DNA of 64,000 nucleotides, from the NCBI GenBank assembly GCA_013397435.1, contig VZRG01000752.1, forward strand, positions 186,001 through 250,000. Direction: 5' to 3'. A program made the translations under genes and the position numbers. Below the pieces are notes generated by a model that ran no database searches, was not told the origin of the DNA, and worked only from the letters and a program-made list of their open reading frames with translations. The stretch is from Erythrocercus mccallii. Its lineage: Eukaryota > Chordata > Aves > Passeriformes > Dicruridae. Shown one piece after another: positions 1 through 10,540 of this stretch (the first letter of the stretch is position 1; every line of letters begins with the position of its first letter).

Positions 1-1020
1 AAAAATACATCATCTGATCAAATAACCTCCGTATGTAGCAGCAGTACTTGTTCCTCTTCTTTCAAAGTGCTTTGGATTCATCAATTATCACACTTGAGCA
101 CTTAGTTACTCAAAATGAATCATTAAAATATCCGTGATGATTTTAGTATAGTGTTGTTCAGGATGCCTATTCTGAAATAATGAGAAAATATATTATCTAG
201 GCAAAAGGACAAGTTTATCACTTATGACCCTATTAAAGAAGATGTTATAAAATTCACTGTTGCATTTGAAAAGTGTTGATATTGAGATGATTGATTTCCT
301 TTAATTACAGCTGGCACCAGGCAATGCTACACTATAGCCCAAGGAAGCCTAGTATGGGCTTCAATAAAAAAAGGACAACAAAAAAAATTACTGATTGCAA
401 ATTTATTACATGGAACAGCAAATTCCAGACAACTGAGTCACATAATAGACAACCAGTGCAATGGGAAGTCTCTTCCCTTTATGTAAACCAAGTCATCGTG
501 CTGGTAAATGAATCCATAAACTTCACATTCCACGGTATTCTGAAACAAATTAGCACAGTATCATATTTTATGTTGAGATGTTGATCTGAATATGACTTAG
601 CACTCAGTTCTGTACATCTGGTTCTTTCCAAAGTTAGAAATTAAATAGCTTCAGATTCTAAAGCCAGAAGATCTGGATATTTGAAAGTTTAGAAAAGCAC
701 TCAAATCTGTTATTTATACTCAAACATGAATCCTTTCTTCTCACAGTTCTCTTTCTACCATGTTGTAACCCTGCTGACCTTATTTTAGAGTATGGAAGGA
801 TGACAAAGAAAAGCATCCTTCTGTCAAGGGTGTGCACTCTAAGTCTCTGAGCATGAAAAAATGCTACATTTCTGTCAAGACATCTGTTTCTGTCTTAGTG
901 GCCACATGAAATGTGTGTATCTAGGTTTATACTAGGTTTGTAATGCTTATCAGTACCTTCTTTTGTCATGAGGCTCATCATTAGTGAAAAGGCAGAAGAA
1001 ATTCTTGACACTTTTGATTG
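1..1020. other. Region downstream of NMS coding exons
   Basis: This AT-rich stretch probably holds the NMS 3'UTR or last intron plus last exon. I see no other gene or recognisable repeat in it. Confidence 0.4.
402..407 (-). terminator. Possible NMS polyadenylation signal
   Basis: The minus strand carries AATAAA here, about 620 bases beyond the last recognised NMS coding exon. It would serve either the read-through end at 1021 or a final exon near 171. AATAAA is common by chance in AT-rich DNA, so this is only a candidate. Confidence 0.25.
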
Positions 1021-4000
1021 CCTACTTACCACTACCTTCAACAGTTCTTCCATTTCGAGGCTGAAAAACATAATAATTAGATGATTATAAAGAAATAATG
1101 GATTACAGACTTATAAGTACATTAAAATACATCCTCACCATGCAGACAGGATACTGTATAAAATTGCAGTGAGATTTTCTTTAAAGCAAAATGTCAAATA
1201 CAGGGGGATCCATGCAGGGTGGGTTATGCCTTTGAATATGAGAAATTTTCATTCAGCCTCTGCCCAAAAAGCTAAACATTATGGCTTTAATTATTCTCAT
1301 TCAGGATTTTGGTCTAAATTCATAGGGATAGTATAGGCACATGCCTAAAGGAGACCATGTAAATAACAAACACTGAAAGAATCTAGATGGACACATTTGA
1401 AATAACAAATAACTTGAAATTAAGCATAAATGACAGCAGAATTGGTACTCTGGTTATCTGATGTAACCTGCTTTACAGTGTTTTTTATTTTTTTTAAATG
1501 TGTTGAAGATATTCCTAAAATTTAGTTTGATTTTAATCAGAGTGTGTCTAAACCAGCACACTGCACATTAGACCATGTCATAGTTCAGCAAGCCAATGGG
1601 TGAAAAATGTGAGAGAAATTATAATAATTTTGCTTTGGCTTTCACTGTTATGCAGTGTGACTTTGCTTCCTGGACAGACCCTTCAGACCACGTGGGCACT
1701 CAGCTCAGGCACGTTTGATTTAATTTATTTAGCACCAGTGCACCTTGACAATCTCAGAGATACAAGCCACATGGATGATTTGGCTCAAGATAAAACATTT
1801 GCAGAGGCATAAAAAGAAGTGTTTAATTTACCAGTACCCCAGATCTCATTATCTTGTCATCTTTTAGTCAAACCAGAGCTTTTTGAGCAAATGGCTCCCT
1901 AAGCTTTCAAGCAAGAGATATTTGGCCTCTATTCAAAACGACTGCAGCAAGAATTTGTGAAACAGCTGCTTGTCTATGAACATATAACAATGTCTGAGAT
2001 TCAGAATCTTTAAAGAGATTCAGATACCCTGAAAAGGAAGAAAGGCCGTCCCAGAGTTCCATGACTGTCCTATAAAATCAAACACAAACAATAACAAAAT
2101 ACTTTAAACTCAGTTCCATAGATCTGTTGCCAAATTTTACCATTCTATCAGAATATTTGTAATTTGGGGCCTTTCTCAGCAGCATGCAAACAAGATGTTG
2201 ATAGTCCCCATTGCCCATTCATCTGGAATGCTGATTAAAAATTAATGCCTGAAGGACATTGTGTCTAGTGTAAATAAACTAGATTGCCATAATTAAAGAT
2301 TCACAGGGTTTAGAAGAGATACAAAAGAAAGCTTTACATGTAGGGTATTAGCAGGGTCAGCACAGATTGCTTCCCAATCACTGAAAAAACCCAAGCTGAC
2401 TTTAAAAGAAACAAGGAAAGCGACATACTTCCCTATCCACTGCTCCTGCCATTGCTTGTCTTCACGTTTACATACCTTCTTTGTAAACTTTGCAGAAGCA
2501 ATCTGTGATTCCTGCAAGTGGACACTGTAAGTTAATCAAGATGCCGGCATATTTTGGTTTGTTATGGTGACCCTCTGTTACTGATGAGGTTGGTACACTC
2601 CGTGTGAGAAGAGAGATAACCTTACACTTATCACAGACAGATGTAAGAACAGCAGCAAACTGATCTTTTTAAAGGTTGATGTGAAGCCTTGCCTGGAAGT
2701 TACTCTGTTCATTGCCATCATTCAACAGGCTTCCCTCGCTGTACAGCAAAGAGCAGCTGTGCTCTGGGGGGTGAAGCAGAGCTCAGCCTGGAGCTCCACT
2801 CCTCAGGCTTGAATTGTACTGATAGCTCTTACCTTGTTAAAATGGGGCTGCTCTTCACCTTTCAGACTGCCCTTCGTTTTAACCCAGGAAAGATTACTGG
2901 GTTTAAGCCTTCCCCTGCACTCTTTATTCTTCAGAAAATGGCTCATTTTTCTGCTCAGCCTTACTTCAAGGAATAGAAATTTCCCCCATGGCTTTATGTG
3001 AGCAGACTAAGCTCAACACGTGATGCAGCCCTGAACCTGCCACCTGGTTTGGGAGCCCTCCTGTCCATGACACAGCTGCCAGGCTGCATGCTCCCAGCCA
3101 GCCAGGAATGGGGTTGCTGTGTGCCATAGCCACAGTTATATCAGAGAGTGGGTTTAGTTACCTGGAGCAAGCTTGAAAAACAAACACATGTAATGAGCAA
3201 GAATGTGAAGACGGGGTGAGAATGCAGGAAAGCATGTGGATGGGAAACTTCAGAGAAGGAATTTTAAAGGAGAAAATACACAAGCAAGAAATAGGGAATC
3301 ATGGTTCAGGGTATGAGAAGAGGATTTCTTTGGTTCAAGCTGCAAGAAAACAATTTATGGAACAACTAACATCAACTTACAGGGCTATGAAATACTAGGG
3401 AAGAAGAAAATGCTTGCTCAGCCAAGGTGCTTTAAAGGATGCAAAGGAGGAGACTACTACAGAGAGACAATATGAATTCTACCTTTGTTCTGATATGATT
3501 ATTACACACCAAGCAAAGATAGAGATTGGCTCATGACTCAGCCTGCAGTTTCAACTATCCTAATTAATTTATAACAGGTGAGACATTCCTATGTGGAAGA
3601 AATTTGGTAAAACTGAGTTTCTAAATATCTTTGGGGTGGAAATTTCAAACACACAGTGAAGTGATTGGACATTGATATTAAATGTTCTTAGTTCTCACAA
3701 AATATTTTAAATTCTCCAGGTGGGGTTCAAGTCCCATGCATGCCCAAATTGCCATGGACTTTGCCTTTCACAGTGCTGAGGCTTCATTCTTTCTCTTAAA
3801 ACACCATCTACCTTCTCTATAGGATCTGTAACTCTGACTGAATATTTTTTTTTTTATTTACAGAAATATAAGATAATGACAAAAGTTAAATTCAGCTGAC
3901 ATTAGGAAGATTTCATAACTCTTTCCTTGGGATCACTACATACAGACTCATGTTTGTGGTGTCCTCTCAAGATTCCTTGTGGGCTAAAAAGCAGGACTTC

Positions 4001-6971
4001 ATGTAATATGAGATTTGATCAGCTGGGTAAAACTTCACATATTTCTTTTCCCATATTTCACATATTTATTTTATCTGCTGCTTTACTCAGATCACACCTC
4101 GAAATCATATTGCAGATGTGTAGCTCATATTTTTTGAAAGGTTATTGTATGAGATTCAGCTTTCAATCTTGAGGGTACAAAATTTTTTGCAAAGTTAGTA
4201 ACTAAAATAGTAACCAGGAATAGGACTCTGTTCAAAGTTACCAGATGATTCTGGATGTTCCCTCATTGGCTAAGCTGTGGAAGCATAAGAGTCAATAGTG
4301 AATTCAAAAATATTTATTAGACATTTACAACTGAAATGAGGGTAAAAAAGAACTTTCTATACAATCAGCTTCAGTATTGTGGAGTTTTGTGACTGCTTCA
4401 GAAAAGCATGCTTGGAATTATAATAAGCTAAAGACAGTGGCAAGAAGAGATATTGAAATGCATTTCAAAATACTTTCTATTATTGTCTTGAAGGATCTAC
4501 TCCTGTTTTGAAACAACAGAGGACTCAGCCTCCACAAGTAAATTGGCCTTTTTAGCACATACCCAGGGGCTGAGTGAATTTTATGGAAAAGGTTCTTAAT
4601 GAAATGGTGATAATAAAAAAGTGAAATAAAGGAGAAGTGACATTGAGGTGGGTCTTTATATGACTGCATCAACAAAAAAGAGCTATACTCAGTAACTCCT
4701 CAATTTAATCTCTTTACTCTGAGTCAGAAACACAAAAAACCCCAAACACAAATAGAGTATTAAAATTAGTAAAGCAACTCATACACCTCCATATTCAGCA
4801 TCATCTAAGGTATGGTATTGATCCAATGTTATGTGTATTTTTAGTTATTCAAAACTGAGAGTCAGTTTAAAAATACTGACTCTGACTGTAAGTGAAGGTT
4901 TCAGTTCTTGAGCTCTGAATTGGTGAAAAACAGCAGTTTCATATAAATAATTTAAAGTAACTAAGAATTATATGCAAACTACTAACAATAAGAAAACCTT
5001 TTATATACCCTCCTACATCTCTTAAACCATTACAGTATTAGATTATACATTAATGTTTGGAGAGAAATGTCAAAAAGTTGGCCATGGAGTGGTTGCTGTC
5101 TAAGTTTAAGAAGAGTGTGCTTTGAAACAAAACAAGAATTACACCTTACCTCAGTTTTATGCATGCTGTTGAATATGGAATAACAGAGATCCAAAACAAT
5201 GTTGGAGATCTGAAAAAAACCAAACAATACTTTAATACATTTGCTGAGAGAACGTGGTTTGGTAGAAAACAGACTTGATTCTGATCCCAGATCAATTTAA
5301 ATTGAGCACAGTTCACTAAAAACACTCAAAGCAAGGGAAAAATTACTGATGCTATTATGAGCTGAAAAGTTATTCTTGTTTGAGAGAGGAGACTACACAA
5401 AATACAACTGTTGTCAGTACGGTCTGGTGCTATAAAGAAATCAAAATCAACCTCTTGTATTTAAAATACATTTTTCTATGCTAATTGTTCTAGAGACAGG
5501 TTTGGTTTGTGGCATGTTTAATCTATGCACATTTTTACCTACAAGCCTTTCTCTCAATCAATACTATAATGTTTAATCATATTCTGAAATACAGTGTCCC
5601 ATACTCATTGCCACTGGACAGGGATTTGCTTATGCATGCAATCATACTAGATGAGAACTACAGCTTCAAAGGAAGTGAAGGGTAAGACACCTGAAAAACA
5701 GGCTCCAGGAACTGTTTTCTACAAGTTATGGTTCACAAAACCGTAACATTTCAGAAAGAAAAAATAAGCACAAAATGCTCAAAATTTCCAAATGCTTTCT
5801 GATCCTGCAAATATTTTTCTCCCTGCTTTGAAAATGACCCTTGGGGTCAATATTAAATGCAGTGCAGCCAATCTTTCACATACTTTTTCTTTTAAAGTGT
5901 AAACCTTGAGCCAGCAGAAATGATCTGTGAAAACTTCCCCTTGCTCCCCTCTTCTCTGAGCACCCCAGAAAAACCCATCCACCCACCAAACACTGAGACA
6001 GGATCAAATAGGACCTTTAAATCTGGCAGAACTGTCCGGCACTTCTTGCTTCGGCGTTAGCTACTAATGGCATGGCAAGAAAGGAAAAAAAAGTGCTTTT
6101 CTTTAGGTCTGCATTAGCTTCACAAGGAAGAGAGCACACACACCAATAAACTTGCTCTGCTCTCCAGAGCTGCTGACTCTCTGGCGGAGGCTCTGCCACC
6201 TGCAGACATCGATGCTCCAGGTTATACAGGACAATTAGTATGTCTGGAAGAGAGAGTCTCTGCAGATCAAACACATTACAGGAGTCAAGTTACCTGGGGT
6301 TGATCGGACATTTCCATCCACTCACTGAAACACAGTGCCAGTTGCTTTTAAAAGTAAAGAATAGACATTAGCAGTGTGTCTATCATACCTTCGGACCTTT
6401 TTGCTCGAAAAGTCTGGACTGGCTTGTTATTAGCCTGTCCGTCTTTTGCTGACCCAGGTGTCCTATTCTGCACCCTGCTGCACTCCACACCCCTGCCCAT
6501 ACCTGTTCCGCCTGCCGCTGCGGGCGGCAAAGGGCGCCAGCCTCCCTCCTCTCTTTACCAACCCCCCAGGTTGGTTTAATAAGGTATTGCCAATCCGTTG
6601 CCGATTTCCTACCTCATTTCCCTGCCACGGACGAGCCTCGTTTCCCACCTTTCCCGTCTCTGCCCTACCTCTCCACCTCGCATCGCAGTCAGACGACGAT
6701 GACCGACGTACCTGGTTTGGGGGCAGCTCCCCGCCGTCCCGGTGGCTCGAGAAAGGCTGCGGGAACCCTGCGGGACGGGACACGACACGGGTGTGTTGGG
6801 ATGCCACGGAGGCAAGTCAGGACGCGGCTCCTCTAGAGGAGCCGACCCTTTGCACGGGTTCTCTCGCGTTCCCGCCGCCACCCGGTGCCGGGACGTACCT
6901 GAGCCCCGCGGGAGGGCGCAGAGGCAGCAGGCGGCCAGGAGCCAGGGCAGGGCGGGCGGCGGCGAGGGCAT
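1021..6971 (-). CDS. NMS: Neuromedin S precursor gene (NMS), reconstructed from microexons, one or more exons not found
   Basis: This gene encodes a secreted neuropeptide precursor of the neuromedin U/S family, whose amidated product activates NMU receptors and in mammals acts in hypothalamic circadian and feeding circuits. I assembled it on the minus strand from exons at 6899-6971, 6200-6243, 5150-5209, 2476-2511, 2028-2069 and 1030-1060 (or to 1021). Each has AG/GT borders and the phases agree wherever adjacent exons were found: 73 nt ends in phase 1, 44 nt restores phase 0, then 60, 36 and 42 nt are whole codons. The peptides show a hydrophobic signal, a NMU-like cysteine segment, FTKK, GRPFFLFR and PRNGR. 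GRPFFLFR/PRNGR with the preceding FTKK fits NMS better than NMU. The exon(s) for the FLFHYS-like segment and the basic cleavage site before the mature peptide should lie at 2512-5149 but I could not identify them. Position beside CHST10 and divergent orientation match human NMS. Confidence 0.85.
1030..1060 (-). CDS. NMS: NMS exon encoding PRNGR and precursor tail
   Basis: After acceptor atgtttttcag the exon reads PRNGRTVEGS. PRN is the C-terminus of the active peptide, the following G is the amide donor and R the trimming site; both are needed for the PRN-amide ending. Two ends are possible. If gtaagt at 1029-1024 is used as donor, the coding region continues in a downstream exon; one candidate acceptor at 172-174 would add a single Glu codon and a stop. 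If it is not used, the frame reads GSGK and stops at TAG, 1023-1021. The sequence does not decide between them. Confidence 0.85.
2028..2069 (-). CDS. NMS: NMS exon encoding DSHGTLGRPFFLFR
   Basis: This 42-nt exon has acceptor ttttatag and donor AGG followed by gtatct. It reads DSHGTLGRPFFLFR, the core of the receptor-binding C-terminus of neuromedin U/S peptides. The human counterpart is DHTATWGRPFFLFR (recalled). The exon break falls between R and PRN, as in the NMU gene family. This is the most diagnostic exon of the gene. Confidence 0.95.
2476..2511 (-). CDS. NMS: NMS exon encoding ESQIASAKFTKK
   Basis: This 36-nt exon has acceptor cacttgcag and donor AAG followed by gtatgt. It encodes ESQIASAKFTKK, matching the human NMS stretch GSGTAAVDFTKK (recalled), including the terminal FTKK. 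In human NMS this lies inside the 33-residue mature peptide. Here the KK pair directly precedes the next exon's DSHGTLGRP and could act as a prohormone cleavage site. Confidence 0.85.
2512..5149 (-). other. NMS intron(s) holding the unlocated FLFHYS/basic-site exon(s)
   Basis: Family structure predicts coding sequence for a RFLFHYS-like segment and a basic cleavage site between the exons at 5150-5209 and 2476-2511. I scanned for the reverse complement of FHYS codons and found no exact match. A weak candidate lies at about 4559-4590: acceptor cattaag, then NLFHKIHSAPG, then gtatgt. It shares only LFH and a later serine with the family motif. The rest is AT-rich intron. Confidence 0.35.
5150..5209 (-). 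CDS. NMS: NMS exon 3 (conserved propeptide segment)
   Basis: This 60-nt exon reads ISNIVLDLCYSIFNSMHKTE. The acceptor is a T-rich tract ending tttttttcag and the donor is GAG followed by gtaagg. The peptide resembles the NMU precursor segment ASNALEELCFMIMG (recalled), with the (A/I)SN start, the acidic/leucine pattern and the cysteine in the same places. It is whole codons on both sides. It belongs to the part of the precursor that precedes the FLFHYS-like region. Confidence 0.75.
6200..6243 (-). CDS. NMS: NMS exon 2 (propeptide segment)
   Basis: This 44-nt exon has acceptor cttccag and donor CTGCAG followed by gtggca. Joined to the last G of exon 1 it reads DILIVLYNLEHRCLQ, compared with the DIVQLEQLAYCLSQ segment of human NMS (recalled from memory). 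A second acceptor 16 bases upstream (ctgcag) would put a stop in frame, so the inner one is chosen. The donor is weaker than the others. The exon takes phase 1 and gives phase 0, exactly what its neighbours need. Confidence 0.6.
6899..6971 (-). CDS. NMS: NMS exon 1: start codon and signal peptide
   Basis: The ATG at 6971-6969 opens a peptide beginning MPSPPPALPWLLAACC and continuing LCALPRGS, a typical signal sequence: short N-region, Leu/Ala/Cys-rich core, small residues near the end. After 24 codons plus one base the exon stops at a strong donor, TCAG followed by gtacgt. This start is preferred because the open frame further upstream contains no comparable hydrophobic stretch, and a TATA-like and an inverted CCAAT motif sit just upstream. 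The sequence does not resemble the human NMS signal residue by residue, which is normal for signal peptides. Confidence 0.75.
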
Positions 6972-7015
6972 GGCGGGGCGGGGATGGGATGCGCAGACGG
7001 GCGAGCGGACGGGCG

Positions 7016-7023
7016 CCTTTATG
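7016..7023 (-). promoter_or_regulatory. TATA-like box of NMS
   Basis: The minus strand reads CATAAAGG, 45 nt upstream of the NMS ATG. Transcription would then start about 15-25 nt before the ATG, giving a very short leader. It is a plausible but imperfect match. Confidence 0.4.
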
Positions 7024-7056
7024 GGGTACCGCCGAGCCCCATCTGGAGCCGCCGAG

Positions 7057-7061
7057 CCAAT
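7057..7061 (+). promoter_or_regulatory. CCAAT box upstream of NMS
   Basis: The plus strand reads gagCCAATgggcg, so it is inverted relative to NMS. It sits about 85 nt upstream of the ATG and 35-40 nt beyond the TATA-like motif, a common NF-Y position. It supports promoter placement but is not proof. Confidence 0.4.
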
Positions 7062-7739
7062 GGGCGCCGGGGCGGTCCCAAGCACCGCTCCCACTCTCGC
7101 TCCCGGTGTCGCTCCCGCTGCCGGACAAACGCTGCCGCCCCCGCTGCCCCGCGGCTCGGCCCGCCGTGACGAGAAACCCCCACCTCAGCATTAGGGACCC
7201 CGCTCTCCACCCACTAGAACCCTCCGTCAAAGCGGCTTCTCTAGAAGGGATGACCGAATGGAAATAGTGAGAAATGAGAAGAAGATGCCTGGTCAAGTGA
7301 CGGAGCAAAAGAAAACAGTTTTGCGGTATGGCTTGCTGAGTGTTTGGAAATTATTTTTCCTCATGATAGCTCGGGAAATAAGGTTTGCCTTCTAATTAGA
7401 AGGGTTGTGAACTTTCATATTGAACAAGTCCCATTTTACTACATTTATCTCCACATGAAATAAAAAAAGCTATCCACCTCTTAATTCATTTCATAGTGGG
7501 TATGGCTGTAGAAAAGATACAGATCTGCTCTCAACAAAAAGTGATTCTCCTTTCTTCCTGATTTAATCATTGGGTTTGACTATGGAAAACACTTCCTGGT
7601 TTTCTCTGTGCAAGTTCCAAGAGCAATGCTTTCTAATCAGATCACAGGCTTAGAAAGGGAGAGTCCTCCCAAACTCTTTTGTTTAATAGACTTTGGGCCT
7701 GCTGAAGCAACTGTATATTCAGTTGTCCAACTTCTAACA

Positions 7740-7797
7740 CAGCAGGGTTGGAACTACATGATCCCTTCCAACCCTAACTACTCTATGATTCTATGTA
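7740..7797 (+). repeat. CR1 LINE 3'-end fragment
   Basis: The segment reads caGGGTTGGAACTACATGAT, followed by 'cccttccaaccc' and ending ctatgattctatg. This is the typical avian CR1 3' terminus. Only the last 60 or so bases are recognisable. Confidence 0.75.
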
Positions 7798-10540
7798 TTA
7801 GACGTGCCTGGGAGGGAATGGCTTCAGTGTGGGACATGAGACATAAAAAGCTACAGAAGGTATTATTGTCACAGCATCCCACCTCATCTCATAATGTCCC
7901 TCAATGGCTGTGCTGCACACTAAAAGGATGATGGCAGGACTGTTCCTGGTGGGAGCATCTCAGAACAGTCAGGGAGGAGACACACCTACTTTCTTGCAAG
8001 GAAGGGGAGCCAGACTTCATCGACTTTGTCAGCTACGCAGCTGTGTGTCCTGAACACGTAAAGAGGCACTGGAGCAGCTGAGTGACCCCAGCACCATTAG
8101 TTCACCCTTTGTTCCTTCCCCTGGGAAAGATGGGTGTCTTTGCCTCATCACAGCCTTTTGGGGGCAATAATCTGAGTGGAGAGATGTCAGGGGAGGTCAG
8201 ACATTGCTGGAGCAGACACTCAGTTGTAAAATTCTCACTGTCCTAAGTGGAATGGGAGTTTCAAGACAGGATAGAATTCAAAGAGATTAGTCCCTCTGAC
8301 TGTATAATTTTTATCCTCTGTTGGAGCTAAAGCAGATTGCAGCAAGTTTTGCGATGATGGTTTCTTACAGCAAATCCACCCAGACTTTCATTAACAAGAT
8401 GATGCAGCATTCCAGGAAGCCCATAGCTCCCTTTTGCAGAGGCCCCACTTTCTACCTAAGCCCATGAAATCCTGGAGTGAAAGAACCCTCTGTGCTTGTT
8501 AAATTTGCTCATAAAGGGAGGATGGTGTTTTATTTTTGATGGCAGTGAGAAGCAGGTTTGTGTTTGATGTAATTTATTTAAGCCAATGTAGTCACAGAAA
8601 TGTGAAAGCAGTGCCCCACTAAGTGTGAGCTGGGCTTATCAGAGGCAGACAGTAAAATGAGAGAAGGTAAAGATACTCTGAAAGATTGCACATTTTCATA
8701 TTAACTATCTTATTTTTGTCTTTCAACACTTTGACCAAACTGAAAAATTTTGTGCACCAGCAGAATTTCTCTGGTTATCACTGATCTTGCATCCGAATCA
8801 CTACTATGCTGCAAAACCATAGGATCTTAGAGAGCCATTACAGATTCATTATTTGCTATTATTTTTTTTAATATTTACATATGAGACACCAATCCTTTTA
8901 AATCCTAGTAATTTGCTATCTTTTTACAAGAGAATAATATTAAATTATGACCAGATTGCTAGTGATAGTTCACTGTAAAGGGGTGTGGTTCTCTGCCTTT
9001 CTCTGTTTGGTGAGAGAAGCACAGTTGTCTGCTTTCTGCCTGTTATATGGTAGCCTCTTTCAACTTTTTTAATACATTTCAGTTTAGGAGTGGGGTTTCT
9101 TTGTTAGCATGTGATCATATTGGGTGGGTAAAATCTACTTCTACCTTATATAAAATATTGGTTGCTACTGGAACCTTTCCTTCTTCCTCCTCCTGCACAA
9201 TAAACCATCTGCTACTTTATTTCACCCTTTACCAGGGAGTGCCCTAAGTGTACTCTGTGCTTTCTTTCAGCAAATTTTGCATACAGTGTAGCCCACAGAG
9301 CTATTCATTTGCATCAAGTGAGGCTTAATACTTGAAGATGAGAAAAAATTAACTCATTCAAGCTCCACTAAAAAACCCCACAACTTATCTCCTAACTGAA
9401 AATAGTATTTTAACACAGCTGTGCAGTACGAGGGAAGAATGGGGAAAGTGTTGAAAACTAAAATTTCAAATCTGTGAGGGTGTTAGATTGTGAACACATT
9501 CAGCTTCCTTAAATCAGAACTCTCTTTGCTGCTGGATATTTCATTTCAAAAGTGTTAGCTAAGGTGCCACCAATTGATATATCAACACCAAGCCACATTA
9601 ATGAGCCATACTTTTACTGCATAAATAAAATTCCTGTTTTAAAGTCCTGAGCTCTGTGCATGAAAAGAGAAAAATAGGGTGACTTTCAGTGTCCTCAGTG
9701 ATTCACAAGTGAGTTAAAAATGAAGCTTTAGTGGGGGGTCAATGAGAAACGAGGATTTTTTTATTGTGAGTAAGGAGTCTTGGCATATATTTAGCAACAG
9801 CAATATTATGACATCCATAATTTTAGAATAAAACATGCTGTAATTGATAAATGAAAATTTGGTGTCAATTGGCAAAAAAAGGTGAAGCGCCGGTTTCCAT
9901 TTTGTAAATGATTTCTGCAATGAAATCAGTAGTTATTGCAGACAGCAAGGACAGAGTGCAAAATGTTACCATTGAGCAGTTCCTGAGCACATCCCAACTC
10001 ATCCAAGCTGCTTCTGCTTGCTCATGTCTCTCCCCCTCTGCAGCTCAGCAGTACTTTGTACAAAGCCTTATCGTGACAGTGCCTACTTATGTTGAATACA
10101 AGGCTGTTTTTGATGCGGTTTTAGTTAACATTCATTTACCTTTCCAGCACAAACAAGTGGTCCAAACAGTGGGAGCTTGTCTCATTTTTCTTTTTACATG
10201 GGCAAGGCTCTACTTGGCACTCAGAGCTGAGTGCCCAAACTTTGCTTTACACATATCACACTTTTGTAAAACTGACATCTGCTATAGGTGCTGATTTGGT
10301 TTTCAGAATGTCAGGTAAGTACAGAATAGTCAATCTTATGATTTTGTTTGTGGTTGGCTTGCTATACTTTACAGCTATAAAGCCACAGTCGTAAAGTTGA
10401 TTAGGCCAGCAAGTAAATATTTCAAGGAGATCAATTAAAAGCATTTCCCACTGGGCAGTCTCAGGTTGCTGGCCTGAGAATCTCCTTGAGGTTGCTGTTC
10501 CTCAAGGTAATAAGGTTTTCTGTCTTCTCCTTATCCTTGG
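7798..10540. other. Intergenic, no gene seen
   Basis: This is ordinary AT-rich intergenic sequence. The longest open frame (9908-10294, plus) has no recognisable domain and no supporting splice or promoter context. I see no RNA gene or clear repeat. Confidence 0.5.

Larger units (their letters stand above)
6450..7200. promoter_or_regulatory. NMS: NMS promoter CpG island
   Basis: A sharply GC- and CpG-rich block surrounds NMS exon 1 in otherwise AT-rich DNA. Long open frames through it on both strands are a by-product of low stop-codon density. It holds a TATA-like motif, a CCAAT motif and several GC boxes upstream of the ATG on the minus strand. Confidence 0.7.

Noticed and set aside
3580..3615. 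Minus-strand TKFLPHRNVSP as a possible RFLFHYS exon
   Set aside because: No suitable acceptor and donor pair in phase, and similarity is marginal.
4559..4590. Candidate NMS exon NLFHKIHSAPG
   Set aside because: Splice borders are acceptable but similarity to the RFLFHYS motif is only a few residues; not strong enough to annotate as an exon.
6446..7267. 273-codon plus-strand open frame and other long frames across the NMS CpG island
   Set aside because: GC-rich DNA has few stop codons. The peptide is a low-complexity Pro/Arg/Ala mix, and the opposite strand carries the NMS signal exon.
9908..10294. 128-codon plus-strand open frame
   Set aside because: No recognisable domain, no splice or promoter context; length is within chance for 64 kb.
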